Source of the DNA: Croceicoccus sp. Ery15
GTDB lineage: Bacteria; Pseudomonadota; Alphaproteobacteria; Sphingomonadales; Sphingomonadaceae
Length of the DNA: 64,000 nucleotides
Reading direction: 5' to 3'
Assembly: GCF_020985305.1 (NCBI RefSeq)
Contig: NZ_CP087588.1
Coordinates: 1,240,001-1,304,000, forward strand
The position numbers were made by a program, and so were the translations under genes. Numbering within the stretch: the first letter of the stretch is position 1; every line of letters starts with the position of its first letter. The notes under the pieces are model-generated. The model was not told where the DNA came from. It saw only the letters and a list, made by a program, of their open reading frames with translations, and made no database searches. This document shows positions 28,773 to 37,254 of the stretch, piece by piece.

Positions 28773-31559
28773 ATGACCACGCGCATGCTCATCGATGCGC
28801 GCCACCCGGAAGAAACGCGGGTGGCGGTGCTAAAAGGCAACCGGATTGAAGAATTCGACTTTGAGTCGGCAGAACACAAGCAGATCAAGGGTAATATCTA
28901 TCTGGCAAAGGTGACGAGGGTCGAACCCTCGTTGCAGGCTGCGTTCGTCGATTTCGGCGGCAACCGGCACGGCTTCCTTGCCTTTAACGAAATTCACCCC
29001 GACTATTACCAGATCCCCAAGGAAGACCGCGACGCCCTGCTCGCGGCCGAGGCCGAGCACGCCGAGGAAGAGGCCCGCCTGCGCGCCGAGGACGAGGACG
29101 CCGACGACAGCTCCGAGGACGGTGACGAGGGCAGCGACGCGCTGGCCGAGGAACTGGCCGGCGACGATGGCGTCGAAGACGTAAGCGACGAAGAATCGGA
29201 CGAAGTCGCCACGATCGAGGATGGCGCGGTTTCGGGCGACGACGATTCGGATGACGACGACAACGGCGAAGAAAGCGCCGAAGACGGGAGTGGCGGCGAA
29301 GAAGGCAACAGCCGCTCGCGCGGTCGTGGCCGCGGTCGCGGACGCCGGCAGGGCAAGGGTGGCGGCACCCGCTCCAAGGCTGCCGACGAAGCGCGCGCCA
29401 AGCGTCTTGCGCTGCGCCGCAAGTACAAGATCCAGGACGTCATCCAGCGCCGTCAGGTATTGCTGGTGCAGGTCGTCAAGGAAGAGCGCGGGAACAAGGG
29501 CGCAGCCCTTACCACCTATCTTTCGCTGGCGGGCCGCTATTGCGTGCTGATGCCCAATTCCAGTCATGGCGGCGGCATCTCGCGCAAGATCAGCAGCGCG
29601 GCCGACCGCAAGCGTCTGAAGCAGATCGTGGCCGAGATGAGCCTGCCCAAATCGATGGGCTGCATCGTGCGAACCGCAGGGCTTCAGCGCACCAAGACCG
29701 AGATCAAGCGCGACTTCGACTATCTGGCACGCCTGTGGGACGAGATCCGCGAAAACACGATGAAGTCCAGCGCTCCGGCGCTGATCCATTCGGACAGCGA
29801 TCTGATCAAGCGCGCGATCCGCGACATTTATAACCGCGAGATCGAGGAAGTCGTGGTCGAGGGGCCGGAAGGCTATAAATCGGCCAAGGAATTCATGAAA
29901 TTGCTGATGCCCAGCCATGCACGGCGGGTAAAGCAATATGCCGACCCCGTGCCGCTGTTCCAGCGCTATGGAGCCGAGGATCAGCTTTCGGCCATGTACG
30001 ACCCTGTCGTCCAGCTGAAATCGGGCGGCTATCTGGTGATCAACCCGACAGAGGCGCTGGTGTCGATCGACATCAACTCTGGCCGTTCCACCAAGGAACA
30101 CGGGATCGAGGCGACCGCGCTTCACACCAATATGGAAGCGGCCAGGGAAATCGCCCGCCAGTTGCGCCTGCGCGACATGGCAGGTCTGGTCGTGATCGAC
30201 TTTATCGACATGGAGCACAACAGCTCTATCCGTAAGGTCGAGAAGTGCATGAAAGAGGCGCTGAAGAACGACCGCGCCCGTATTCAGGTCGGCCGCATCT
30301 CGGGCTTTGGCCTGATGGAGATGAGCCGCCAGCGCCTGCGCACCGGCGTTCTGGAAGCGACCACGCGCACCTGTCCGCATTGCGACGGTTCGGGGCTTGT
30401 CCGCACGGCATCGAGCGCAGGCCTGTCGGCGCTGCGTCTGATCGAGGACGAGGCTGCCAAGGGCAAGGGGTCGATCATCACCCTGCACGCCAGCACCGAA
30501 GCGGCGGTCTATTTGCTGAACGCCAAGCGCGCCGATCTGCAAGAGATCGAGGATCGCTATGCCGTCAGCGTCGAAGTCCTGCCCGAGGGTGAGGACGAAG
30601 GCGCGAAGATGCGCGTCGGATCGTCGGGCCCGCGCCCGACCGGCGTGCCCAAGTTCGAAGTCATCGTCGACGAGGAAGACGATTACCTGCCCGAAGACGA
30701 CGACGATCAGGACGAGACCGAGAACCGCGACAACCGTTCGGGCGAGGACGAGGACGGTCAGACCCGCCGCAAGCGTCGCCGCCGTCGTGGCGGTCGCCGC
30801 AAGCGTGGCCGCGGCCGCGAGGATGGCGAGCAGAACGGCGAACAGCAGTCCGACGGCGACGACGATGCATCCGACGATGCCGAAGGCGAAGAGCAGGACG
30901 CGAATGAAGATCAGGGCAGCGACCATGGCGCGACGGGCGAGGACGAAGCCGCGCCCAAGAAACGCCGCCGCCGCCGCCGTAAATCGAGCCGCGACACCGA
31001 AAACGGTGAAAGCGAAAGCGACGCTACGATCGAAAGCGTGGAGCCTGAGGCTGCACCCGACGCGGTAGAGGCACCGGCAGAGATCGAAGCGCCGGCAGAT
31101 GTCGAAGCACCGGCAGAAGCGGAAGCAGCCGTGGAAGAGCCGGTGGCCGAAGAAAAGCCCAAGCGCCGCCGCGCACCACGCCGCAAGAAGGCGGATGCAG
31201 AAGCTGAAGCCAGTGCCGCGCCCGCAGAATCGGCTCCGGCAGAAGCCGAAACGGAAGCCCCGGAAGAAGCCAAGACCGAAGAAAAGCCGAAGAAGCCCCG
31301 CGCCCGCCGGAAGAAGAAGGTTGAGGAAGAAGCCCCCGCAGCAGCGGGCGCCGAATCCGCCCAAGGTGAGCCTTCTGAGCCTGCACCCTCGGCGGCACCC
31401 GAACCGGCGGCCGAGGAAGCACCTGTTGCGGCCAATGATGCGGCACAGCAGGCCGAACCGGCCGGTGAAGCGCCCGCCAACGACGGCGGCGACGATGCCG
31501 ACGAAGGCTCGGGCGGTGCGCCGCGCAGGGGTTGGTGGCAACGGACCTTTGGCAACTGA
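28773..31559 (+). CDS. rne: Ribonuclease E
   Basis: Essential endoribonuclease, core of the RNA degradosome. From the N-terminus: RNase H-like start (MTTRMLIDARHPEETRVAV), first half of the S1 domain to about residue 90, an acidic Asp/Glu-rich insert followed by an RGRGRGRGR run (about 95-205), second half of S1, 5' sensor, then the DNase I-like catalytic part with D433 (SIDINSGRST) and D476 (VVIDFIDME), and the zinc-link CPHCDGSG (534-541). The C-terminal 300 residues are disordered, with RRKRRRRRRGG-type basic blocks and Ala/Glu-rich repeats that likely bind RNA and partners. A GGAG site precedes ATG 28773; a strong terminator follows. Confidence 0.97.
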   Translation: MTTRMLIDARHPEETRVAVLKGNRIEEFDFESAEHKQIKGNIYLAKVTRVEPSLQAAFVDFGGNRHGFLAFNEIHPDYYQIPKEDRDALLAAEAEHAEEEARLRAEDEDADDSSEDGDEGSDALAEELAGDDGVEDVSDEESDEVATIEDGAVSGDDDSDDDDNGEESAEDGSGGEEGNSRSRGRGRGRGRRQGKGGGTRSKAADEARAKRLALRRKYKIQDVIQRRQVLLVQVVKEERGNKGAALTTYLSLAGRYCVLMPNSSHGGGISRKISSAADRKRLKQIVAEMSLPKSMGCIVRTAGLQRTKTEIKRDFDYLARLWDEIRENTMKSSAPALIHSDSDLIKRAIRDIYNREIEEVVVEGPEGYKSAKEFMKLLMPSHARRVKQYADPVPLFQRYGAEDQLSAMYDPVVQLKSGGYLVINPTEALVSIDINSGRSTKEHGIEATALHTNMEAAREIARQLRLRDMAGLVVIDFIDMEHNSSIRKVEKCMKEALKNDRARIQVGRISGFGLMEMSRQRLRTGVLEATTRTCPHCDGSGLVRTASSAGLSALRLIEDEAAKGKGSIITLHASTEAAVYLLNAKRADLQEIEDRYAVSVEVLPEGEDEGAKMRVGSSGPRPTGVPKFEVIVDEEDDYLPEDDDDQDETENRDNRSGEDEDGQTRRKRRRRRGGRRKRGRGREDGEQNGEQQSDGDDDASDDAEGEEQDANEDQGSDHGATGEDEAAPKKRRRRRRKSSRDTENGESESDATIESVEPEAAPDAVEAPAEIEAPADVEAPAEAEAAVEEPVAEEKPKRRRAPRRKKADAEAEASAAPAESAPAEAETEAPEEAKTEEKPKKPRARRKKKVEEEAPAAAGAESAQGEPSEPAPSAAPEPAAEEAPVAANDAAQQAEPAGEAPANDGGDDADEGSGGAPRRGWWQRTFGN

Positions 31560-31566
31560 TCAAGCG

Positions 31567-31597
31567 AAAGGCCGCCCCCCGCCGGGGCGGCCTTTTT
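31567..31597 (+). terminator. Rho-independent terminator of rne
   Basis: A 12-pair perfect stem AAAGGCCGCCCC / GGGGCGGCCTTT with the loop CCGCC, followed by a TTTTT run, placed eight bases after the rne stop. This is a classic intrinsic terminator. The A run on the opposite side could give some termination for the convergent gene at 31623 too. Confidence 0.9.
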
Positions 31598-31622
31598 CGG
31601 GGCAGCTAGCTATAGCGGATGG

Positions 31623-32351
31623 CTAGTACGGAACCGGCTGACCGTCCCATGCGAAAAAGCCGCCGCTGTCTTTTGCGTCCAGACCGTCGATCACATCGAT
31701 CAGGCATTGTGCCGAATGATCGGCGCTGAACAGCTTTCCATCGGGCACATTGCCGCTGAAAGGCGCGGAGAGCGCGGTTTCGACCGTGCCGGGATGCAAT
31801 GACACCGCCAGCGCTCCCTTGTTGCGCCGCCACAACTCTATCGCGAAATTGCGCATGATCTGGTTCAACGCTGCCTTTGATGCACGATAGGAATGCCAGC
31901 CGCCCAGCCGGTTGTCGGAAATCGACCCCACCCGGGCCGAGATCGCCGCGAATACGGGCCGCCCTTCTGCCCTTAGCAATTCGATGAAATGCTTGCCGAT
32001 CAGCGCGGGACCGATGGCGTTGATCCGGAACACGTCCGCCATGGCCGCCGCGTCGATGGCGCGCCAGCTCTTTTCCGGAGCAATATCCGGCTCTCGGTGC
32101 AACAGCCCGGTGGCGACGATGACCAGATCGAGCGGCCCTTCGGCCCCGATCGACGCAGCGGCAACGGCCATGCTGTCCTCGTCACCAAGGTCGATCGTCA
32201 CGGCCACGCATTTAGTCCCCGCCGCAATCTTGCCCACATCGCGCGCGGCGGCGTAAACGGTCGCCACATCGCTGCGCGCCGCCAGAATGCGCACCAGCGC
32301 CGCGCCAATCCCACCCGAGGCGCCGACGACAAGGCAGCGCTTGCCGTTCAT
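31623..32351 (-). CDS. Short-chain dehydrogenase/reductase
   Basis: NAD(P)-dependent SDR, 242 residues. It has the cofactor motif VVGASGGIGAALV near the N-terminus and the catalytic Tyr/Lys in HSYRASKAALNQ; the usual NNAG motif reads VIVATGLL. The layout is like the CsgA / YbbO-like classical SDRs of proteobacteria. Its ATG overlaps the stop of the nucleotidyltransferase gene (ATGA), so the two are probably one transcript. The substrate is unknown; the operon partner suggests modification of a precursor of the CDP-alcohol pathway, but this is only an inference. Confidence 0.85.
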   Translation of the reverse strand: MNGKRCLVVGASGGIGAALVRILAARSDVATVYAAARDVGKIAAGTKCVAVTIDLGDEDSMAVAAASIGAEGPLDLVIVATGLLHREPDIAPEKSWRAIDAAAMADVFRINAIGPALIGKHFIELLRAEGRPVFAAISARVGSISDNRLGGWHSYRASKAALNQIMRNFAIELWRRNKGALAVSLHPGTVETALSAPFSGNVPDGKLFSADHSAQCLIDVIDGLDAKDSGGFFAWDGQPVPY

Positions 32352-33130
32352 ACACTTGCAACCCTGCGCGCCAGCAATTGCCGCGCCAGCACCAGATCGT
32401 CCGCCTTGTCGACATCGACCGCCGCCTCGCCATCGCGCGCGGCGACGACCTCCGCCGCTATGCCGTTGCGCTTGCCAAGGCGGCGAACCCCGTCAGCCAG
32501 GGTCAGCCTGCCCAAGCCATAGCTGACCAATGTGCCCAGCCCCAACCGGCCGACGATACGCCATGGCCGCTTGCGGTCTGCCTCCACCGAACTCCACAGC
32601 TGCAGCGCCCTGGCCGCCCCCGCGCCGTTCAGCAGGAACAGATTGCAGCCAGACCAGTCGCCATCGGCAAATCGCAGCCATGTCCGCTTTGTATCGGGGA
32701 CCGCCTTTTCCACCTCGCCCCGTTCGGCCAGCAGGATGGCCACATCACAATGCGCAGGCGCATCATGGGTGAAATCGCGCACCCATTCGGGCCGCAGCAG
32801 CGCATGATCGGACGTCGTGACCAGCAAGGGCGCGCCCGACAATTCGAAGACGCGCGCGACGCTGCCGCTGGGGCCTGTGGCGGGCGGCACGACGATCATG
32901 CCCAGCCCTTGGGCCAGTGCCACCACGCCGTCATCCGACGCGGAGACATATATCCGGTCATACCCCGCCTGCACCAACGCAGCGTGCACCCGTTCCAGCA
33001 TGGTGTGCCCGTCAATACGGATCAGCGCCTTGTGGCTCACGCCTTGCGACAGGGCCAGCAGATCGGGTTCGGGTCGCGAACCGGCAAGGATCAGGGCGCT
33101 GGCCGCAGGAGCTTGGGTGCTTTCTTCCAT
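32348..33130 (-). CDS. MobA-like NTP transferase family protein
   Basis: A 260-residue nucleotidyltransferase of the GT-A type. The N-terminus has SALILAGSRPEPDLLALSQG, a relaxed form of the GxGxR nucleotide loop, followed by SHKALIRIDGHTMLERV. Metal-binding Asp residues are probable in TTSDHALLRPEW and AAVDVDKADDLVLA. The C-terminus DVDKADDLVLARQLL matches related proteins that activate sugar- or polyol-phosphates. It is divergent, by 79 bases, from the CDP-alcohol phosphatidyltransferase gene and co-directional with the SDR. It could make the CDP-activated precursor for that enzyme; the exact substrate is unknown. Confidence 0.78.
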   Translation of the reverse strand: MEESTQAPAASALILAGSRPEPDLLALSQGVSHKALIRIDGHTMLERVHAALVQAGYDRIYVSASDDGVVALAQGLGMIVVPPATGPSGSVARVFELSGAPLLVTTSDHALLRPEWVRDFTHDAPAHCDVAILLAERGEVEKAVPDTKRTWLRFADGDWSGCNLFLLNGAGAARALQLWSSVEADRKRPWRIVGRLGLGTLVSYGLGRLTLADGVRRLGKRNGIAAEVVAARDGEAAVDVDKADDLVLARQLLARRVASV

Positions 33131-33209
33131 GCCCCCGCCTTAGACGCTGGCGCCGCGCCGCTGCAATCTCCGTTGCGCAGCGGCGCTGCCGGAATTAGGG
33201 GAACGGAGG

Positions 33210-34382
33210 ATGACAGAGAACACGACCGCCGTCGCCGCCGCGCCAATCGCGATTGAAAGCGTCGGAGAGAACCCGACCCCGATCTGGGGCCTGACCAATC
33301 GCGAACGCACGCGGCGCATTGCCGTCGCCAGCGGGCTTGCTCCCGATATGCAGAGCCCCGGTGCGCCGAACCCGGTCGCATCAAGCGGGACAAGGGTGAT
33401 CGTGCATGATGCCTTTGCATGGGACCCTGCATGGCTGCGCCATATTGCCGCCAATCCGGGACTGGTGCTGACCATGGGTCACGTTCCGGCCATTGCCCAT
33501 GCGCGCAATGACGAAGAAGCCGAGGCGATCCGCAAGTCGATCCGCGAGGACAAGCCGCTTGTGCCCGGCAATCTGACCGTGCTCGCCTATGAAAACGGCC
33601 CCACGATCGAGAACAAGCAATTGCGCAAGCGCGAGACTCCCTTCGTGATGGCGCTGTTCCCCGACACGGTGCGCAAGATCGAACGGGCCAGCTATTTCGG
33701 TGCCTATAAGGGCGTAACCGATATCCTCACCAAATATCTCTGGCCCGAATGGGCACTGGTGATCACGCGCATCTGCGCCAAATTCGGCATTACGCCCAAT
33801 ATGGTGACCGCGGTGGGCGCAATCCTGTGTGTCTATGCCACGTTCCTGTTTGCGTGGGGCCAATACTGGGCCGGCATGGCGGTCGGGCTGGGCTTCATGG
33901 TGCTCGACACCGTGGACGGCAAGCTGGCGCGCTGCACCATTACCTCAAGCTGGTGGGGCAATATTTTCGACCACGGCATCGATCTGGTCCACCCGCCTTT
34001 CTGGTGGTGGTTCTGGGCCACGGGACTGGTGCATTGGGGCCTCGAACTGTCGCCGCAGGCTTTCAACTCCGTGATGATCGCGATCATCGGCGGCTATGTG
34101 CTGCAGCGCGTGATCGAGGGTATATTCATGCGCCGCAACGGGCAGATGCATATCCATGTCTGGCGTCGTTTCGATTCGCGGTTCCGCCTGATCACGGCGC
34201 GGCGCAATCCCAATATGGTGATCCTGCTGGTATCGATGATCTTTGGCCGTCCAGATTTCGGCATTGTCGCCGTGGCGTGGTGGACAGTGATTTCCTGCGC
34301 GATCCACGCCGTGCGCCTGTTGCAGGCAGAAGTCGTACGCACGCGCGACGGCGGGCTGACAAGCTGGCTGTCCGAGGGCTGA
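33210..34382 (+). CDS. CDP-alcohol phosphatidyltransferase family protein with N-terminal extension
   Basis: Membrane enzyme that transfers a phospho-alcohol from a CDP-alcohol to a second alcohol. The full family signature is present: D233, D236-G237, A240-R241, G250, D254 and D258 (DTVDGKLAR then GNIFDHGID). About six membrane helices span residues 200-370. The first 170 residues are soluble and contain TRVIVHDAFAWDPAWLRHIA and NPGLVLTMGHVPAIAHA, which resemble the linker domain of bifunctional inositol-phosphate cytidylyltransferase / di-inositol-phosphate synthases. GITPNMVT before the first helix is typical. It likely makes an inositol-like or glycerol-like phosphodiester; the product is not known. 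The HIT gene follows after 13 bases. Confidence 0.85.
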   Translation: MTENTTAVAAAPIAIESVGENPTPIWGLTNRERTRRIAVASGLAPDMQSPGAPNPVASSGTRVIVHDAFAWDPAWLRHIAANPGLVLTMGHVPAIAHARNDEEAEAIRKSIREDKPLVPGNLTVLAYENGPTIENKQLRKRETPFVMALFPDTVRKIERASYFGAYKGVTDILTKYLWPEWALVITRICAKFGITPNMVTAVGAILCVYATFLFAWGQYWAGMAVGLGFMVLDTVDGKLARCTITSSWWGNIFDHGIDLVHPPFWWWFWATGLVHWGLELSPQAFNSVMIAIIGGYVLQRVIEGIFMRRNGQMHIHVWRRFDSRFRLITARRNPNMVILLVSMIFGRPDFGIVAVAWWTVISCAIHAVRLLQAEVVRTRDGGLTSWLSEG

Positions 34383-34395
34383 GGAGGACATCGCT

Positions 34396-34824
34396 GTGAA
34401 CGAGACAATGCGCAAGTTCGGCTATCCCGCGACTCTGGTAGCGGAATTCGACCATTGGGCAGTGCTGCTCCGCCCTGCCCAGCCGACTCTGGGCAGTCTG
34501 GTGCTTGCCGTGAAATCCGATGCCACCGCCCTGTCGGACCTGCCTGCGGAGGCCCATGCCGAAATGCACCAGGCCAGCCGCGCGATCGAACGGGCGCTGG
34601 CCGCTTTTACCGGCTATGCCAAAATCAACTATCTGATGCTGATGATGGTTGACCCGCATGTCCATTCGCACGTCATCCCCCGATACAAGGGTACGCGCAC
34701 CTTCGGCGGGCTGGAATTCACGGATGCCGGCTGGCCAAGGCTGCCCGATCTGGGCAGCGCGGTGGCGCTGGACGATGCGCAGATTGCGGCCATCGTCTCA
34801 GCGCTGAAACCGCATTTCACCTAA
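34396..34824 (+). CDS. HIT-family protein
   Basis: Histidine-triad nucleotide-binding protein, 142 residues, with the motif DPHVHSHVIPRY (HxHxHx). HIT proteins hydrolyse or transfer nucleotidyl groups; in this setting one could act on CDP- or other nucleotide-linked intermediates. Start is GTG 34396 with an excellent GAGGAGG site 8 bases upstream, so the non-ATG start is well supported. It follows the CDP-alcohol phosphatidyltransferase in one probable transcript. Confidence 0.9.
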   Translation: MNETMRKFGYPATLVAEFDHWAVLLRPAQPTLGSLVLAVKSDATALSDLPAEAHAEMHQASRAIERALAAFTGYAKINYLMLMMVDPHVHSHVIPRYKGTRTFGGLEFTDAGWPRLPDLGSAVALDDAQIAAIVSALKPHFT

Positions 34825-34878
34825 AGCCGGACCAAATCAGGCGGGCTGTTCGACCCCCGCTGGATCGACCCGCCGGTT

Positions 34879-35628
34879 TTACCAGCGGCGGGTCAGCTCG
34901 GTCGCGTTTTCGATATCGGTCAGGAAATCGACTTCGGCCCATTCCGAACCCGTAATGGTGCAAGTGCCGACCTGACCGGTTCCGGCGATCATGTCGATCA
35001 CCTTCAGATACCAGTGTTCCACCCCGTCCCGCTCGCGCATTTTCTGGCGCACGGATTCGCGGAACAATTCGACGCCATCGCCGCGAAAGGCAAGGAAGCC
35101 GATCGATTCGCAATTGGTCTCTTCCGCAGTCAGCGTCTTGCCGATGTGGACCAGCCTGCCGTTCGGCTCGCGCAGCACTTTCATGTCGTCGCTGTCATAG
35201 GCGGGCTTTTCATCGACGGTGACGGCAATCGGCCAATCCCCGTCGGGCCCTTGCGCGCCCTGCTGCACCTTTTTCACGATCTCTTCGGATACCAGCGTAT
35301 CGCCGTTCAGGATCATGAAGTCGTCCTTCATCAAATGGCGGACGATCCAGCACGAACCCAGATTGTCGGCTACCTTGAAAAACGGGTTGAAATGGCATTT
35401 GATCTCGACCCGCAGATCGTTGATCTGCGACAGCGCATATTCCACCTCGTCCGTTTTGAAGCCGGTGACAACATCGATTTTCTTGACGCCGCCGCGGGCC
35501 AGCATCTCGATCTGCCATTCAATCAGGGTGCGCCCCGAAAAATCGATAAGGCATTTGGGGCGTTCGGCGGTCAGCGGCAGCAGGCGCGAACCCTGTCCGG
35601 CGCTGAGCAATATGGCATGTTCGATCAT
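34879..35628 (-). CDS. Sugar/alcohol-phosphate nucleotidyltransferase (cytidylyltransferase-like)
   Basis: A 249-residue nucleotidyltransferase. It starts MIEHAILLSAGQGSRLLPLT, with the canonical GxGxR loop, followed by ERPKCLIDFSGRTLIEWQ. NGDTL and the C-terminal EWAEVDFLTDIENA hold the metal-binding Asp residues. The pattern is of the phosphocholine / inositol-1-phosphate cytidylyltransferase group. Start ATG 35628 is chosen; a longer frame adds 66 Arg/Pro-rich residues without resemblance. It is divergent from the flippase at 35741. Together with the CDP-alcohol transferase it could supply the activated alcohol. Confidence 0.88.
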   Translation of the reverse strand: MIEHAILLSAGQGSRLLPLTAERPKCLIDFSGRTLIEWQIEMLARGGVKKIDVVTGFKTDEVEYALSQINDLRVEIKCHFNPFFKVADNLGSCWIVRHLMKDDFMILNGDTLVSEEIVKKVQQGAQGPDGDWPIAVTVDEKPAYDSDDMKVLREPNGRLVHIGKTLTAEETNCESIGFLAFRGDGVELFRESVRQKMRERDGVEHWYLKVIDMIAGTGQVGTCTITGSEWAEVDFLTDIENATELTRRW

Positions 35629-35740
35629 GGCCAGCCATGTAGTGCCAACACCGGCCATCCGCAATCCGGCTTGCGAAAGCCCGTGAGTTCCCGCCCGCAC
35701 CCGCTTGCCTAGCGGTCCGTGATCGGCCAAGCACCTCGAT

Positions 35741-37108
35741 ATGAAGCGTAAACGCCCTGCCGCTGCTGAGGATCGTTCGCTGCTCGGGCGCATGCTGGCC
35801 AATCTGGGCTGGCTGATCGGCGGCAAGGGATTCGGTGCGATCTGCTCGCTGATCTATCTGGCGATCCTGACGCGGACGCTGGGGCTGAAGGATTTCGGCC
35901 ATTTCTCGCTGATATTCGGCACATCGCAGGCGCTGATCGCGGTCGCGGGGTTCCAGACATGGCGCGTCGTGGTGCGTTTTGGCGCCGAACATGTGCATCA
36001 CAAGAACTGGGAAGCCTTCGGACGGCTTGGAATGCTGGCAGGCGTGCTGGATATTTGCGGCGCGCTGGTCGGCTGCGGCATCGCCTATCTGGCGTTTTTC
36101 CAGTTCGCCGGCGCGCTGGGACTGAACCCCGAACTGATCGATCTGGCATTCTGGTTCAATGTCGCCTCGCTCTGGGCGCTGGTATCAGCCCCCACCGGTA
36201 TCGTCCGCGCGCTCGACCGGTTCGATGTCGCCGTTTATGTCGAGGCCATCGTTCCACTGGGCCGGCTGCTGGCTGCATTGGCGATATGGCTGACGGGCCC
36301 CAGCCTGACCCGTTTTCTGATCGCATGGGCCGCCATCGATATTCTGGAGGCACTGCTTTACTGGATCATGGCTCGCAGGCTGTGCCCGCAGGCGATCCGC
36401 CTGTCGCATCTCAAGGATTTCACGGGCGCGCTGCGCGATAATCCGGGCGTGATCCGCTTTTTCTTCATCACCTTCTGCTCCGCAACTCTGGAAGCGGCAT
36501 ATCGCAACGGGCCGTTGCTGGCGGTCGGCTATCTGGTCGGCACGCGCGCGGCCGGACTTTATCGCCTCGCGCAGCAACTGGCACAGGGGCTGGCCAAGCT
36601 GTCGACCCTGCTGGCGCGCGCCGCCTATGCCGAAATCGCACGGGCGCGGGTCGCGTCCAAGCTGGATGAATTCCGCAAGCTGATCCGCCAGACCAGCGTA
36701 CTCGCCGGTGCGGGCAGCGCCATCGTGGTGCTGATCGTGCTGGTCGCAGGCGGCCTGCTGCTGGAGATTCTGGGAGGCGAACAATTCGCGGCGGGCAAAC
36801 CGATCCTGATCGCGCTGGTCGTGGGCGCCAGTTTCGAACTGGCAAGCGTGGCCTTTGAACCCATGCTCGATTCGACCGGCAGGGCGAAACTCTCGCTTAC
36901 CGCGCGGGCACTGGCCGTGGCGGCGACCGCTGCGGGCGTGTTCGCCTTTGCCACCTCGGGCGGGGCCGAAGGCGTGGCATGGGGAGTCGCGCTGGGCGGT
37001 GCGGTGCATTATCTGGCCATGGGCGGCATGGCGTGGCTGGTGCTGCGCAGCCTTGTCCGCGCGGACCGGCGCGAGAGCGAAATGGTGCAGCGCGGGGGCA
37101 ACGCTTGA
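35741..37108 (+). CDS. Oligosaccharide/lipopolysaccharide flippase (MOP superfamily)
   Basis: A 455-residue membrane protein with about 12-14 helices. It starts with a basic cytoplasmic leader MKRKRPAAAEDRSLLGRMLANLG and has GGKGFGAICSLIYLAILTRTLG (in parts GFGAICSLIYLAIL), typical of Wzx-like polysaccharide or lipid-linked saccharide flippases. Such proteins move lipid-linked precursors across the inner membrane. Its position beside two nucleotidyltransferases and a CDP-alcohol transferase suggests that it exports their product. No glycosyltransferase gene is visible in the cluster. Confidence 0.87.
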   Translation: MKRKRPAAAEDRSLLGRMLANLGWLIGGKGFGAICSLIYLAILTRTLGLKDFGHFSLIFGTSQALIAVAGFQTWRVVVRFGAEHVHHKNWEAFGRLGMLAGVLDICGALVGCGIAYLAFFQFAGALGLNPELIDLAFWFNVASLWALVSAPTGIVRALDRFDVAVYVEAIVPLGRLLAALAIWLTGPSLTRFLIAWAAIDILEALLYWIMARRLCPQAIRLSHLKDFTGALRDNPGVIRFFFITFCSATLEAAYRNGPLLAVGYLVGTRAAGLYRLAQQLAQGLAKLSTLLARAAYAEIARARVASKLDEFRKLIRQTSVLAGAGSAIVVLIVLVAGGLLLEILGGEQFAAGKPILIALVVGASFELASVAFEPMLDSTGRAKLSLTARALAVAATAAGVFAFATSGGAEGVAWGVALGGAVHYLAMGGMAWLVLRSLVRADRRESEMVQRGGNA

Positions 37109-37254
37109 ACCGCAGGGCGGGTATTGGCACAAAAGAACTGCAATCCACCGCTTGTGCAGCGCGGCAAGCTTGGCTAACCCGCAGCGCAGACAGGGGCCTT
37201 TGCGCATATCCGGCGTAAGAGAGGGCGGCCCCGCAGAACGGAAAAGCGACGATT

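Noticed and set aside
28830..31541. A 900-codon open frame on the minus strand opposite rne
   Set aside because: It is an antisense shadow caused by the biased codon use of the high-GC rne gene; the plus frame has clear RNase E motifs.
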